Source of the DNA: Streptomyces sp. CBMA152
GTDB lineage: Bacteria > Actinomycetota > Actinomycetes > Streptomycetales > Streptomycetaceae
DNA length: 64,000 bases
Assembly: GCF_014596475.1 (NCBI RefSeq)
Contig: NZ_MECJ01000019.1
Coordinates: forward strand, 83,412 to 147,411
Reading direction: 5' to 3'
Shown here: positions 39,994 to 48,158 of the stretch, one piece after another
Layout of the letters: each line of letters starts with the position of its first letter
Numbering within the stretch: position 1 is the stretch's first letter
The notes under the pieces: generated by a model
What the model was told of the DNA's origin: nothing
The model's input: only the letters and a program-made list of their open reading frames with translations
Database searches by the model: none
Translations under genes and position numbers: made by a program

Positions 39994-42261
39994 TCACGCC
40001 CCGGCGAGCCCCGCGACCGGACGGTCCACCGGCGCGGGCGACAGCATCCGGTGGGCCAGCCGCAGCGCGTCCGTGCCCGGGCCGGAGGCGGCGAGGACGG
40101 ACGGCACGACGTTCGGCAGCGAGCCGCCCCGTAGATCCTCCTCCGAGTAGCGCCGGCTGTGCCGGTGCCAGTTCAGGATGCCCGCGAGCCAGTCCTCCAG
40201 CTCCCGTACGTACGCGTCGAGCGCGGCCCCGCCGTCCCGGTCGAGCCCGAACTCCTCTACCAGCAGCGGCAGTTCGTGCTCCTTCACATGGAAGTACTGG
40301 CGCAGCCGCGAGCGCATGAGGTCGTCGACGATCCCGAGGGCGGTCGGGTAGTCGCACCCGAAGAAGCGCTCCACGACGAGGACCAGATTGTGCACCTCGC
40401 CCTCGAACTCGATCTCCTTCTGATAAGAGAAGACGTCGTTGATCAGCATCCCGTAGTCCATGGCCGCGTGCTCCAGGGCCTCCATCGTCCCGGTCCGGAA
40501 CAGCTCGGCCGGAAGCGCGTCGAGGTGCCGCAGCCGGCTCAGCGCCAAGGTCGCCTCGGAGCCGAAGGTCTCCCGGCGCATCTCGATGAAGTCGACCGGG
40601 TCGGGGATGCGGTGCTGGGCCTGGTTGTGGAGCTCCCACAGCCAGCTCCTCAGCATCACCTCGCTCCCCCGACGCAACTCCCCCCGCGCACGCGGGGACA
40701 TCGGGGCGGCCGAGCGCACCCAGACGTCCGCGAGCGCGCGCTCCATCGGGGTCGCGGCGAGCGCCGCCCCGGCCGCCGGATCGTCCACGTCCATGCAGTC
40801 CAGCATCCGCTCGACGCACAGCCGCGCCCCGACGAGATCGCGCGAACGCCCGTACACCAGCGGGAAGTAGTCGTCCGCGTACGTACCCCAGGTCAGCCAC
40901 TCCGCACTGAGCTCCAGCTCCTCCAGGGTGGCGTCGGGGTCGAGCCCGGCCGCGCAGAGCGTGAAGTCGTAGCCACGGAGCTTGTGTTCGTCCCAGATGT
41001 CGTCGAGCAGCCCCATCCGGTCCGCCCAGGCGACGGAGAGATCGCGCGCCTCGGCCAGATGCGGGCTGATCGTCAGCGGGAACGGCATGGCGAAGTCGGG
41101 CAGCAGGGACGGCCCGACGTGCTGCATCGGCACATGGGCGTGGCTGCGCAGCCGGGCCTGCGCCGGGCGGCCGAAGAGGGTCTTGATGTCGAGCGCGGAG
41201 GTGCCGAGTGCCGAGGTGCCGAGCGCGGAGGTGCCGAGCAGCCCGTCGGCCGTCGCCGTACGCGTCCGCGCCTCCTGGTTCATGTACCGGCTGGAGCGCA
41301 TGTGCCACTCGTGGCCGCCGGACTGCCAGTCCTGGAGGCCCTTGACGTACGCGGCGACCCGCGCGCACTCCTCGGGGTCGAGCCCCTTCTCCAGGCAGAG
41401 CGGCGGGAGTTCGGTCAGCGCGGTGTTCTCGAACTGCTGGAGCCGCGAGGTGAGCAGATCGTTGACGGTCTCGGCGGCCTCCTGCGTCGTACACCCGAGA
41501 AAGGTCTCAAGGACGAGGATCCCGTTGCTCAACTCCCCCTCGTCCTCGACCTCCCGCTGATACGAGAAGAGGTCGTTGCGCAGATGGACGCTGTCCGCGA
41601 AGGCGTCGGTGAGGACGCGCAACGGCCGGGAGCCCGCGACGGCGTGCGGGATCTCGGCGTCCGCCGCGTACTCGACGAGCCCCGCCGACCAGGGCGCGCC
41701 GCCCACCTTGCGCCGCATCTCGATGTACTCGACGGGGTTGGCGATCCGCCCCTCGTTGATGTTGACGAGCTCCCACATCGACTCGTTCAGCAGATTGCGG
41801 GTGGACTCGGCGAACCGTTCCCGCCAGCCGTACGACATGCTCGGCACGGTCCGCGCCCACAGGTCCGCGAGGCCCTTCTCGACCTGGTTGACCGGCTCGG
41901 GGAACCCGTCGGCGAGGTCCATCGGCATGAACGCGGCCAGCCGCTCCAGATACTTCCTGCCGCCGTCACGGTCGAGCGTGCGCTTGAACGCCTCCAGGAA
42001 GTGGTCGTCGAAGAAGAACACCCACACGTACCAGTCGGTGACCAGCGACAGCGCGTCGGCGTCGCAGTCGGGGTGGGTGTACGAGCACAGCAGCGCGTAG
42101 TCGTGCGCGTCGAGGTCGCTCTGCTCCCAGATCCCCGACCCCTCCAGCATGCCCATCTCGCGGGCCCACGCGCGCGAGTGCGTACGGGCCGCTTCGAGAT
42201 GGGGATTGAGCCGTGCCGGATACGGCATATAGAAATCCGGCAGGACGAACGGCTGGCTCAC
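39994..42261 (-). CDS. geoA: Bifunctional germacradienol/geosmin synthase
   Basis: 755 residues, two terpene-synthase domains in tandem. N-terminal domain: FPP-cyclising site with Asp-rich FFFDDHFLE (DDHFLE at 85-90) and NDLFSYQREVEDE, making germacradienol. C-terminal domain: TYADDYFPLVYG and NDVFSYQKEIEFE, converting germacradienol to geosmin. Length and both metal-binding pairs match characterised Streptomyces geosmin synthases. A short linker with a triple GTSAL repeat joins the halves. GTG at 42261 is the natural start (VSQPFVLPDFYMPYPARLNPH). Acts in the cytoplasm; geosmin diffuses out during sporulation. Confidence 0.97.
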   Translation of the reverse strand: MSQPFVLPDFYMPYPARLNPHLEAARTHSRAWAREMGMLEGSGIWEQSDLDAHDYALLCSYTHPDCDADALSLVTDWYVWVFFFDDHFLEAFKRTLDRDGGRKYLERLAAFMPMDLADGFPEPVNQVEKGLADLWARTVPSMSYGWRERFAESTRNLLNESMWELVNINEGRIANPVEYIEMRRKVGGAPWSAGLVEYAADAEIPHAVAGSRPLRVLTDAFADSVHLRNDLFSYQREVEDEGELSNGILVLETFLGCTTQEAAETVNDLLTSRLQQFENTALTELPPLCLEKGLDPEECARVAAYVKGLQDWQSGGHEWHMRSSRYMNQEARTRTATADGLLGTSALGTSALGTSALDIKTLFGRPAQARLRSHAHVPMQHVGPSLLPDFAMPFPLTISPHLAEARDLSVAWADRMGLLDDIWDEHKLRGYDFTLCAAGLDPDATLEELELSAEWLTWGTYADDYFPLVYGRSRDLVGARLCVERMLDCMDVDDPAAGAALAATPMERALADVWVRSAAPMSPRARGELRRGSEVMLRSWLWELHNQAQHRIPDPVDFIEMRRETFGSEATLALSRLRHLDALPAELFRTGTMEALEHAAMDYGMLINDVFSYQKEIEFEGEVHNLVLVVERFFGCDYPTALGIVDDLMRSRLRQYFHVKEHELPLLVEEFGLDRDGGAALDAYVRELEDWLAGILNWHRHSRRYSEEDLRGGSLPNVVPSVLAASGPGTDALRLAHRMLSPAPVDRPVAGLAGA
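41191..41235. repeat. Three 15-bp in-frame tandem repeats in geosmin synthase linker
   Basis: Three consecutive 15-base units (41191-41205, 41206-41220, 41221-41235), the outer two identical, encode GTSAL three times in the interdomain linker of the geosmin synthase. Expansion of a short coding repeat in a linker should be tolerated structurally. Confidence 0.85.
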
Positions 42262-42386
42262 TGGGCTTCCCCTCCTGATGGCACCAGTTGGTCCGCCCAG
42301 CACTACCCCGCGCGCCCGAAGGCATTCGGAATGGGCGCGCCGGTCATACGAAAGCGTGAGTTCACGAGAACGTACGTACGAGAGGG

Positions 42387-43127
42387 TTACGGTCGCCGCG
42401 CCCTCCCGGCAGTCCTCATCACCGTCGTGTCCACCTCGCCCGCGATGACCCCCCTCGCCAGCACGGCGATCCGTAGCCCATGCGTACGGGCGTAGTCGCG
42501 GAGGACCGCGAACGCCTCGTCGACGGTCATCCGCCAGCGTTCGGCGAGGATTCCCTTGGCCTGTTCGATGACGATTCGGCTGGTCAGCGCGGCTGAGAGC
42601 TGGTCGCGCTCGATGCGGCCGCGCTCCAGGGCGCGCCCCTGGACGACGGCGACGGCCGCGAGGGCGGCCAGGGCCTGGGCGAGGGCGACGCCGTCGGGCG
42701 CGAGGGGGCCGGGGTCGCGCTGGAAGAGGGTCAGCGCGCCGACCGCCGCGCCCCGGCCGGGCGGTCGCAGCGGCAGGGTGTGGGCGACGGCGAATCCGGT
42801 GCGGCGGGCCCGGGCCGTGAAGTGCGGCCAGCGGGCGGCGGCCGCGGGGTGGCCGAGGTCGATGCCGGTGCGGGCGGTGCCGGTGCGGTGGCAGTCCACG
42901 CACGGCCCCTGACCGCGTTCGACGGCGAACGTCTCCAGGAGCCGGGTGGGTTCGTCGGAGGCGGCGACGAGCGTGAGCTCGTCGTTGCCGTCGGCGGCCA
43001 CGACGGCGCCGGAGGCGAGGCCGAGCACGTCCGCGCAGCGCCCCGCGAGGCCCTGGAGGACGCCTGTCATGTCGACGGAGTCCAGGTCGTCGGACAGGGA
43101 ACCGCTCAAGACGTGGGCCACCTCCAC
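42387..43127 (-). CDS. GAF-ANTAR domain regulator, candidate RNA-binding antiterminator
   Basis: About 246 residues. A GAF-like sensor (VDMTGVLQGLAGRCADVLGLASGAVVAADGN to about residue 160) is followed by an ANTAR domain: ALTSRIVIEQAKGILAERWRMTVDEAFAVLRDYARTHGLRIAVLARGVI. ANTAR domains bind twin hairpins in nascent RNA and prevent termination; in Actinobacteria stand-alone GAF-ANTAR proteins are frequent but targets are seldom known. The start is uncertain: GTG codons at 43127 and 43121 and a TTG at 43109 are all in frame, the last with GGAGGTG at a good distance. Confidence 0.85.
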   Translation of the reverse strand: MEVAHVLSGSLSDDLDSVDMTGVLQGLAGRCADVLGLASGAVVAADGNDELTLVAASDEPTRLLETFAVERGQGPCVDCHRTGTARTGIDLGHPAAAARWPHFTARARRTGFAVAHTLPLRPPGRGAAVGALTLFQRDPGPLAPDGVALAQALAALAAVAVVQGRALERGRIERDQLSAALTSRIVIEQAKGILAERWRMTVDEAFAVLRDYARTHGLRIAVLARGVIAGEVDTTVMRTAGRARRP

Positions 43128-43220
43128 AACCGATACGGGACGGATGGAACGTTCCCCTGCTTCTGCCCGCAAACGGACGGGGACACGCGCGTCCGCGTGC
43201 GGGAGCGGGTGCGCGCGCCG

Positions 43221-43838
43221 ATGATCGATGCCATGGCACCCGAGAAGCAGCCCACGACCCTGCACCTGGCCCAGCAGCCCGAGGCGGACGAGCTGCTGAG
43301 CCGCAGTCCGCTGGCCGCGCTGGTCGGCATGCTGCTCGACCAGCAGATCCCGATGGAGTGGGCCTTCGCGGGCCCGTACACGATCGCGACGCGGATGGGC
43401 GCGGACGACCTCGACGCGGCGACGATCGCGGCATACGACCCGGAGGCGTTCGCGGAACTCCTCAAGGAGAAGCCCGCGGTGCATCGCTACCCCGGGTCGA
43501 TGGCGCAGCGGGTGCAGCAGCTGTGCCGCTTCCTGGTGGAGGAGTACGGCGGCGACCCCGAGGCGGTGTGGCGGGACGCCGCGACCGGCGCGGAACTCCT
43601 CACCCGCCTCAAGGCCCTCCCCGGCTTCGGCGACCAGAAGGCCCGCATCTTCCTCGCCCTGTTGGGCAAGCAGTTGGGCGTCCGCCCCCCGGGCTGGGCC
43701 GAAGCCGCGGGCCCCTACGGCGAGTCCGACTGCCACCGCTCGGTCGCCGACATCACGGGCCCGGAGACCCTGGCGAAGGTACGGGCGTACAAACAGGAGA
43801 TGAAGGCGAAGGCGAAGGCGAAGACAAAGGGCGCGTGA
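43221..43838 (+). CDS. HhH-GPD family DNA glycosylase
   Basis: 205 residues. The helix-hairpin-helix with Gly-Pro/Asp loop appears as LTRLKALPGFGDQKARIFLALLGKQLG, and PLAALVGMLLDQQIPMEWAFAGPYTIATRM is the conserved N-terminal helix pair of actinobacterial uncharacterised HhH-GPD proteins. It presumably removes damaged bases. Unlike EndoIII or MutY it has no Fe-S cysteine cluster. The C-terminus is a run of Lys-Ala repeats (KAKAKAK), likely DNA-binding. Starts at ATG 43221 or 43233. Confidence 0.88.
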   Translation: MIDAMAPEKQPTTLHLAQQPEADELLSRSPLAALVGMLLDQQIPMEWAFAGPYTIATRMGADDLDAATIAAYDPEAFAELLKEKPAVHRYPGSMAQRVQQLCRFLVEEYGGDPEAVWRDAATGAELLTRLKALPGFGDQKARIFLALLGKQLGVRPPGWAEAAGPYGESDCHRSVADITGPETLAKVRAYKQEMKAKAKAKTKGA

Positions 43839-43863
43839 CCCAGCTCTGTGGCTGCGTCCCGAT

Positions 43864-43912
43864 AGGGGCGCGGGGAACTGCGCGAGCAACCCGGCACGGT
43901 CCGCAGCCGAAC
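43864..43912. repeat. Interspersed GC-rich repeat, single copy
   Basis: A perfect core copy (GGGGCGCGGGGAACTGCGCG) followed by AGCAACCCGGCACGGTCCGC. It lies just after the glycosylase gene. The rest of the gap up to 44011 shows no gene. Confidence 0.8.
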
Positions 43913-44011
43913 ACTGACGCGCGCACTATGTCGCATTCGCCGGGCTTGCCCCGGGATCGCGCTGACGCACCATGGCTGCGCCATGAGCCGCTTGCCCGGT
44001 AGGCTTTCCGT

Positions 44012-44308
44012 GTGATCTTCAAGCGCATCGGAAGCGGGCGGCCGTACCCCGACCACGGCCGGGAAAGCACCCGGCAGTGGGCGGACGTCGCGCCGCGCCC
44101 GGTCCGGCTCGATCAGCTCGTCACCACGAAGGGGCAGCTCGACCTGGAGACCCTCCTCGCGGAGGACTCCACGTTCTACGGCGACCTCTTCGCCCATGTC
44201 GTGAAGTGGCAGGGCGACCTCTACCTGGAGGACGGGCTGCACCGCGCGGTGCGCGCGGCGCTTCAACAGCGCCAGGTGCTGCACGCGCGCGTACTGGAGA
44301 TGGACTGA
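44012..44308 (+). CDS. Conserved small protein of the VapB-antitoxin-like family
   Basis: 98 residues from GTG 44012. The sequence (IFKRIGSGRPYPDHGRESTRQWADVAPRPVRLDQLVTTKGQLDLETLLAEDSTFYGDLFAHVVKWQG) matches a widespread actinobacterial protein usually labelled VapB-family antitoxin. No VapC-type PIN-domain toxin is encoded beside it, so a toxin-antitoxin role is doubtful; it may be a conserved regulator. The length and compact acidic-basic pattern are typical. Its own promoter should lie in 43913-44011. Confidence 0.7.
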   Translation: MIFKRIGSGRPYPDHGRESTRQWADVAPRPVRLDQLVTTKGQLDLETLLAEDSTFYGDLFAHVVKWQGDLYLEDGLHRAVRAALQQRQVLHARVLEMD

Positions 44309-44393
44309 CCCTTTCGGGCTCTTTCCGGCGCATACGGCGCCATCCATTGATCATTTAGTAGGCATCGTCACCGGGCGGCACTACGCTGCCCAC

Positions 44394-45041
44394 ATGAGCA
44401 TGCTCACTCCCCCCGGCATGGGCGGAAAGTACCGCATCACGGGTGACAAGTACCCGAGGATGCGCCGCCCCCGCCGACGCGGCCGAATCCTGCTCGCGGC
44501 GGTCGCCGCCGTCGTGGTCCTCGGCCTGATCGGCTGGGGGACGATCCAGCTCATCGACGTATTCGGCGGGTCGGACGACGCCAAGAAGGACTCCGCGGCA
44601 GGCTCCGGCCACGACTGCCCGGCGAGCCCGAAGCCGTCCGCCTCGACCGCCACGGCCGTGGCCGCCGCGCTGCCGAAGCCCGCGCAGATCACCGTCAACG
44701 TCTACAACGCGACGCCGCGCGGCGGACTCGCCAAGGACACGGCCGACGAGCTGAAGAAGCGCGGCTTCGCCATCGGCAAGGTCGGCAACGCGCCGGAGCC
44801 GTACGACAAGAAGGTCACCGGGAACGGGATACTGCTCGGCGCGTCCGCCGCCACGCGCGGATCGTTCGCGGTTCTGGGTACGCAGCTGAAGGGTGCGGCG
44901 CAGAAGACGGATACCCGGGCCACTGGGGACGTCGACCTCATTCTGGGTACGACGTTCCAGGCCCTGGATCCGGAGAAGGACGCGGCGACCGCCCTGGCCG
45001 CGCTGGCCAAGCCTGTCCCCGCGTCCTCCGGGAAGTGCTGA
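44394..45041 (+). CDS. LytR_C-domain envelope protein
   Basis: 215 residues. A basic cytoplasmic N-terminus (MRRPRRRGR) precedes one membrane helix (ILLAAVAAVVVLGLIGWGTIQLIDVF, about 31-56), then a Ser/Ala/Pro linker and a LytR C-terminal domain (QITVNVYNATPRGGLAKDTADELKKRGFAIGKVGNAP). The LytR_C domain faces the cell wall and usually accompanies LytR-CpsA-Psr ligases; here it stands alone. Two Cys flank the external domain (about C75 and the last residue). It is separated from the previous gene by 85 bases. Confidence 0.88.
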   Translation: MSMLTPPGMGGKYRITGDKYPRMRRPRRRGRILLAAVAAVVVLGLIGWGTIQLIDVFGGSDDAKKDSAAGSGHDCPASPKPSASTATAVAAALPKPAQITVNVYNATPRGGLAKDTADELKKRGFAIGKVGNAPEPYDKKVTGNGILLGASAATRGSFAVLGTQLKGAAQKTDTRATGDVDLILGTTFQALDPEKDAATALAALAKPVPASSGKC

Positions 45042-45050
45042 GCGCCCTAC

Positions 45051-45098
45051 AGGGGCGCGGGGAACTGCGCGACCAGCCACAGACGGTCCGCAGCCGAA
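45051..45098. repeat. Interspersed GC-rich repeat between convergent genes
   Basis: Direct copy of the core with the GACCAGCCACAGACGGTCCG tail, lying between the ends of the convergent LytR_C and upp genes, where it could serve as a terminator spacer. Confidence 0.8.
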
Positions 45099-45121
45099 AA
45101 ACAGCGCTGTCCAGCGAAGTA

Positions 45122-45757
45122 CTACTCCGCCGAGCCGTACATGCGGTCACCCGCGTCGCCGAGGCCCGGCACGATGTACCCGTGCTCGTTGAGCCGCTCG
45201 TCCACAGAAGCCGTAACCACCGTCACCGGCGTACCCGCGAGCTCGCGCTCCATGACCTCAACGCCCTCGGGAGCAGCGAGGAGCACGACCGCGGTCACGT
45301 CGTCCGCGCCGCGCCTGATGAGCTCCTTGATGGCCGCGACCAGCGTGCCGCCGGTGGCCAGCATCGGGTCGAGGACGTACACCTGGCGCCCGGAGAGGTC
45401 CTCCGGCATGCGCGTCGCGTACGTGGACGCCTCCAGCGTCTCCTCGTTGCGGATCATGCCGAGGAAGCCCACCTCGGCGGTCGGCAGCAGCCGGACCATG
45501 CCGTCCAGCATGCCGAGGCCCGCGCGCAGGATCGGGACCACCAGCGGACGCGGGTACGACAGCTTCACGCCCGTCGTCGGGGTCACCGGGGTCTCGATGT
45601 CGACCTGCTCGGTGCGCACATCGCGCGTGGCCTCGTACGCGAGCAGGGTGACCAGCTCGTCGGCGAGGCGCCGGAAGGTCGGCGAGTCGGTGCGCTTGTC
45701 GCGCAGGGTGGTGAGCTTGTGGGCGACCAGGGGGTGGTCGACGACGTGGAGACGCAT
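45122..45757 (-). CDS. upp: Uracil phosphoribosyltransferase
   Basis: 211 residues, exactly the expected size. Starts MRLHVVDHPLVAHKLTTLRDKRTDSPTFRRL, has the PRPP-binding loop YVLDPMLATGGTLVAAI and the C-terminal uracil-binding segment HGYIVPGLGDAGDRMYG. It makes UMP from uracil and PRPP for pyrimidine salvage. Gene order with LytR_C, a small conserved protein and tadA on the other strand follows, as far as I recall, the usual Streptomyces arrangement. Confidence 0.98.
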   Translation of the reverse strand: MRLHVVDHPLVAHKLTTLRDKRTDSPTFRRLADELVTLLAYEATRDVRTEQVDIETPVTPTTGVKLSYPRPLVVPILRAGLGMLDGMVRLLPTAEVGFLGMIRNEETLEASTYATRMPEDLSGRQVYVLDPMLATGGTLVAAIKELIRRGADDVTAVVLLAAPEGVEVMERELAGTPVTVVTASVDERLNEHGYIVPGLGDAGDRMYGSAE

Positions 45758-45865
45758 AACCCCACAGTAACCGGGGCAGCGGGCCCTGCGCGCCGTCCGC
45801 GCTGGCATCAAACCACCCACCCGGGGGAAGGTGGGAGGGACTGACACACCCGGGGCGGTGCCCAC

Positions 45866-46114
45866 ATGGCCAAGCAGCAGGACCACCGACAGGACCGACA
45901 GGGCCGGGACGACGAGCCGGCCGCGACCGACGCCGACAGCGGCGCGGACCCGTACGGCGAGCCCGCCGAGACGGCCGCCGAGCGGCGCCGCCGGCGCGCC
46001 CACTTCCTGCGCGAGCTGCACGAGGCGAAGGCGCTGCGCGACCGGGTCCAGCCGCGCCGCGCCCGCGCGGCCCGTATGCGTCAGGCCATGCGCATGCGAA
46101 CCTTCCGCTGGTGA
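45866..46114 (+). CDS. Small basic conserved hypothetical protein
   Basis: 82 residues. Acidic/polar first half and an Arg-rich second half (ERRRRRAHFLRELHEAKALRDRVQPRRARAARMRQAMRMRTFRW), probably a long amphipathic helix. No membrane segment or signal. It may bind nucleic acid. It diverges from upp and precedes the tadA-associated gene by 156 bases. Coding bias and conserved location support a real gene; function unknown. Confidence 0.7.
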   Translation: MAKQQDHRQDRQGRDDEPAATDADSGADPYGEPAETAAERRRRRAHFLRELHEAKALRDRVQPRRARAARMRQAMRMRTFRW

Positions 46115-46270
46115 CCTGAGAACCGGGCTCCACGACGACCGGGAGAAACGACCGGAGAAACGCAACCGCGGAAGAACTCTCGCAACGGCGTTGTTTCTGC
46201 AACGATTCCAGTGAAGCCACGGCCGGGGGGACCCCCAACCGGCACGCCTATGACCAGTGGGAGAGTCACG

Positions 46271-46819
46271 GTGTACTTCGCCGCACTGCTCGCGCGCACC
46301 GAAGACGGGTGGGAAGCGAGCGACACAGAGCTCGACGATGTGGAGACCCTGTCCGACCTCGCGGACCTGGCCCGGGAGGCCACGGCCGAGGGGGCCGACG
46401 ACACGGTGCTCGTCTTCATCGAGCAGGAGGATGTCTGGTTCGGTGTCGTCCGTTTGGACGGCGAGGAGGACCCGCGCATCTACGTCTCGAACGCCGCCGC
46501 AGCCGCTCGTTCCTCGTACGGGGAGATCCTCCTCACCGACGAACTGCTCGGCCGCGATCCGGCCTCCGAGGACAGCGCCGACGACCTGGACGCGCTGGAC
46601 CTCGACGGCACGGAGGACGGCGACCTCGAAGAACAGGAGGAAGTCGACGACGAGGCCGTCGACGGTCTGGACCCGGTGCCCGCGGGCCCGCTCGGCGACA
46701 CCGCCATCCTCGCCGACCTGGGCGTGAGCGAGGGGCAGCTGCTGACCCTTGACTCGGACGCGCTGGTGGAGATCGCGGACGCGCTGGGAGCGGCCGAGGT
46801 CCTGGAGGCCGTCCGCTAG
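46271..46819 (+). CDS. tRNA adenosine deaminase-associated protein
   Basis: 182 residues from GTG 46271 (VYFAALLARTEDGWEASDTELDD), chosen because GGGAGAG lies directly upstream; the frame extends to an ATG at 46250. The protein is very acidic, with a DLDALDLDGTEDGDLEEQEEVDDEAVD stretch around residues 108-135, and ends in a small helical domain. This family is found beside tadA in most actinobacteria and is named by that association. Its stop codon overlaps the tadA start by one base (TAGTG), so the two are coupled. Confidence 0.88.
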   Translation: MYFAALLARTEDGWEASDTELDDVETLSDLADLAREATAEGADDTVLVFIEQEDVWFGVVRLDGEEDPRIYVSNAAAAARSSYGEILLTDELLGRDPASEDSADDLDALDLDGTEDGDLEEQEEVDDEAVDGLDPVPAGPLGDTAILADLGVSEGQLLTLDSDALVEIADALGAAEVLEAVR

Positions 46820-47292
46820 TGGCCGTGGCGCACGATCCCGTACGCGACCCCTGGACGGAGCCGATGCGCACCGCCCTGGGGGAGGCCGGGCGGGCCGCGC
46901 TGGCCGGCGATGTGCCGGTCGGCGCCGTCGTGCTGTCCGCGGACGGCACCCTGCTGGCGACGGGCCACAACGAACGCGAGGCCACCGGCGACCCCACCGG
47001 CCACGCGGAGATCGTCGCGCTGCGGCGCGCGGCGGAGAAGACCGGCGAGTGGCGGCTGACCGGCTGCACGCTGGTCGTGACCCTGGAGCCGTGCGTGATG
47101 TGCGCGGGCGCGCTGGTGCAGTCCCGGGTGGAGCGGGTCGTGTACGGGGCGCGCGACGAGAAGGCGGGCGCCGCGGGCTCGCTCTGGGACCTCGTACGGG
47201 ACCGGCGGCTCAACCACCGCCCCGAGGTGATCCAGGGCGTCCTGGAGGACGAGTGCGCCCGCCAGCTGACGGCCTTCTTCCGCGACCGCTGA
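46819..47292 (+). CDS. tadA: tRNA-specific adenosine deaminase
   Basis: 157 residues. Zinc-deaminase motifs: H62-A-E64 in GHAEIVAL and P91-C92-V-M-C95 in LEPCVMCAGAL. TadA deaminates A34 of tRNA-Arg(ACG) to inosine, and a tRNA-Arg(ACG) gene is present later in this window (59814-59886). GTG start at 46819. The nucleoside deaminase fold, size and adjacency to the associated protein make this call firm. Confidence 0.96.
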   Translation: MAVAHDPVRDPWTEPMRTALGEAGRAALAGDVPVGAVVLSADGTLLATGHNEREATGDPTGHAEIVALRRAAEKTGEWRLTGCTLVVTLEPCVMCAGALVQSRVERVVYGARDEKAGAAGSLWDLVRDRRLNHRPEVIQGVLEDECARQLTAFFRDR

Positions 47293-47395
47293 GGGGCCGG
47301 TGACGGGGCGGTGACGAGGGTGGTGACCCACGTCTCACCCCGGTCGCCGCATACGGATTTCAAACCACGGCCCACCTTGGGCTAAGCTCTCTCTC

Positions 47396-47480
47396 GGTAG
47401 CGTGTCCGAGCGGCCGAAGGAGCTCGCCTCGAAAGCGAGTGTGGCGCAAGTCACCGAGGGTTCAAATCCCTCCGCTACCG
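47396..47480 (+). tRNA. tRNA-Ser (anticodon CGA)
   Basis: 85-nt class II tRNA. Acceptor arms GGTAGCG and CGCTACC pair fully; the anticodon stem CTCGC/GCGAG holds loop CTCGAAA with anticodon CGA (Ser, codon UCG). A long variable arm (TGTGGCGCAAGTCACC region) and the T-loop GGTTCAAATCC are present. Discriminator G. CCA is not encoded. A strong hairpin terminator follows 7 bases later. Confidence 0.97.
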
Positions 47481-47486
47481 CTTGTG

Positions 47487-47513
47487 AAGGGCCCCGACAT
47501 CGTCGGGGCCCTT
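47487..47513 (+). terminator. Hairpin terminator after tRNA-Ser(CGA)
   Basis: AAGGGCCCCGAC (47487-47498) and GTCGGGGCCCTT (47502-47513) form a perfect 12-bp stem with a three-base loop, directly after the tRNA. The T-rich end is short (CTTCGTG). Confidence 0.85.
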
Positions 47514-47539
47514 CGTGCGTCTCCTGTACGGGTACGCCG

Positions 47540-47573
47540 AAAAGCCCCGGCCATGGACGGCGGCCGGGGCTTT
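47540..47573. terminator. Second hairpin, probable terminator
   Basis: AAAGCCCCGGCC (47541-47552) and GGCCGGGGCTTT (47562-47573) make a 12-bp stem. It could back up the tRNA terminator or serve transcripts from the other strand. Confidence 0.65.
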
Positions 47574-47586
47574 GGCTTCTCGGGAC

Positions 47587-47702
47587 GGGGGGAGCGGCGT
47601 CGGGGGGACAAAGCCGCTCCCCCCGGCGAGAACAGGACCTGCAAGTCCTCGCCGCGTTCAGGGGGAAGCTCGCGGCGCTGACCCCGCAGTGAGGTCCTGT
47701 TC
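47587..47702 (+). other. Highly structured non-coding segment, candidate RNA element
   Basis: No supported gene covers 47514-47899. Within it, GGGGGGAGCGGC (47587-47598) pairs with GCCGCTCCCCCC (47613-47624). Next, GAACAGGACCT (47630-47640) pairs with AGGTCCTGTTC (47692-47702), enclosing a second 7-bp stem CGCCGCG (47650-47656)/CGCGGCG (47671-47677) with a 14-base purine-rich loop. The nested stems look like a folded RNA rather than a simple terminator. It does not contain the conserved signal-recognition-particle RNA tip, so I leave it unnamed. Confidence 0.45.
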
Positions 47703-47899
47703 CGGGCCCGTGGATTCCTGCCAGATCCCTCGGGCTCTGGAACCATCCTGCTCTCCCGTCACGTCCGTAACGTGCGGCGAAGGGCCCCGAACCGGGGGTC
47801 CTTGGTCCTTAAAGACGGGGTGAGGACGCGAGCGGTGTTGGTTAGACTCACGCGATCATGTAGGGGAATCGCACAGGGGATCGGGGAGGGTGCACGCAC

Positions 47900-48061
47900 G
47901 TGGACGTGAAGAAGGTCCTGCTGTACAGCGCGGTCGTCTTCGTGCTGTACACGATCATCACCTCGCCGGTGCAGGCCGCGGGCATGGTCCAGACGGGCTT
48001 CGAGGGGATCTCGTCCGCCGCGAAGGGCATAGGCAAGTTCATGACAGAGCTGGTGCGCTGA
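47900..48061 (+). CDS. Small membrane-anchored conserved protein
   Basis: 53 residues: VDVKKVLLYSAVVFVLYTIITSPVQAAGMV, then a short amphipathic tail ending in IGKFMTELVR. One hydrophobic helix (about residues 6-24) with a possible but weak signal cleavage site at VQA-A. A GGGAGGG stands about 10 bases upstream of the GTG at 47900; an in-frame GTG two codons later is an alternative. Small proteins of this kind are conserved in Streptomyces upstream of the sigF region; function is unknown. Confidence 0.7.
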   Translation: MDVKKVLLYSAVVFVLYTIITSPVQAAGMVQTGFEGISSAAKGIGKFMTELVR

Positions 48062-48158
48062 GTTCCGACCCCTGGCGCGCTGGTCCGCCGGCTTCGCCGC
48101 TGCTGCTCGTACGATCTTCGAGGGCGCTGACTCGAACGTACGACGGCAAGGAGCACAC

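Noticed and set aside
41191..41235. CRISPR-like repeat array
   Set aside because: The units are contiguous, 15 bp, in frame and coding; no spacers or cas genes exist anywhere in the window.
44012..44308. Toxin-antitoxin pair
   Set aside because: The VapB-like protein has no PIN-domain or other toxin gene beside it.
47630..47702. Signal recognition particle (4.5S) RNA
   Set aside because: Position near tadA and tRNA-Ser suggested it, but the nearly invariant GGAAG-AGCAG tip is absent.
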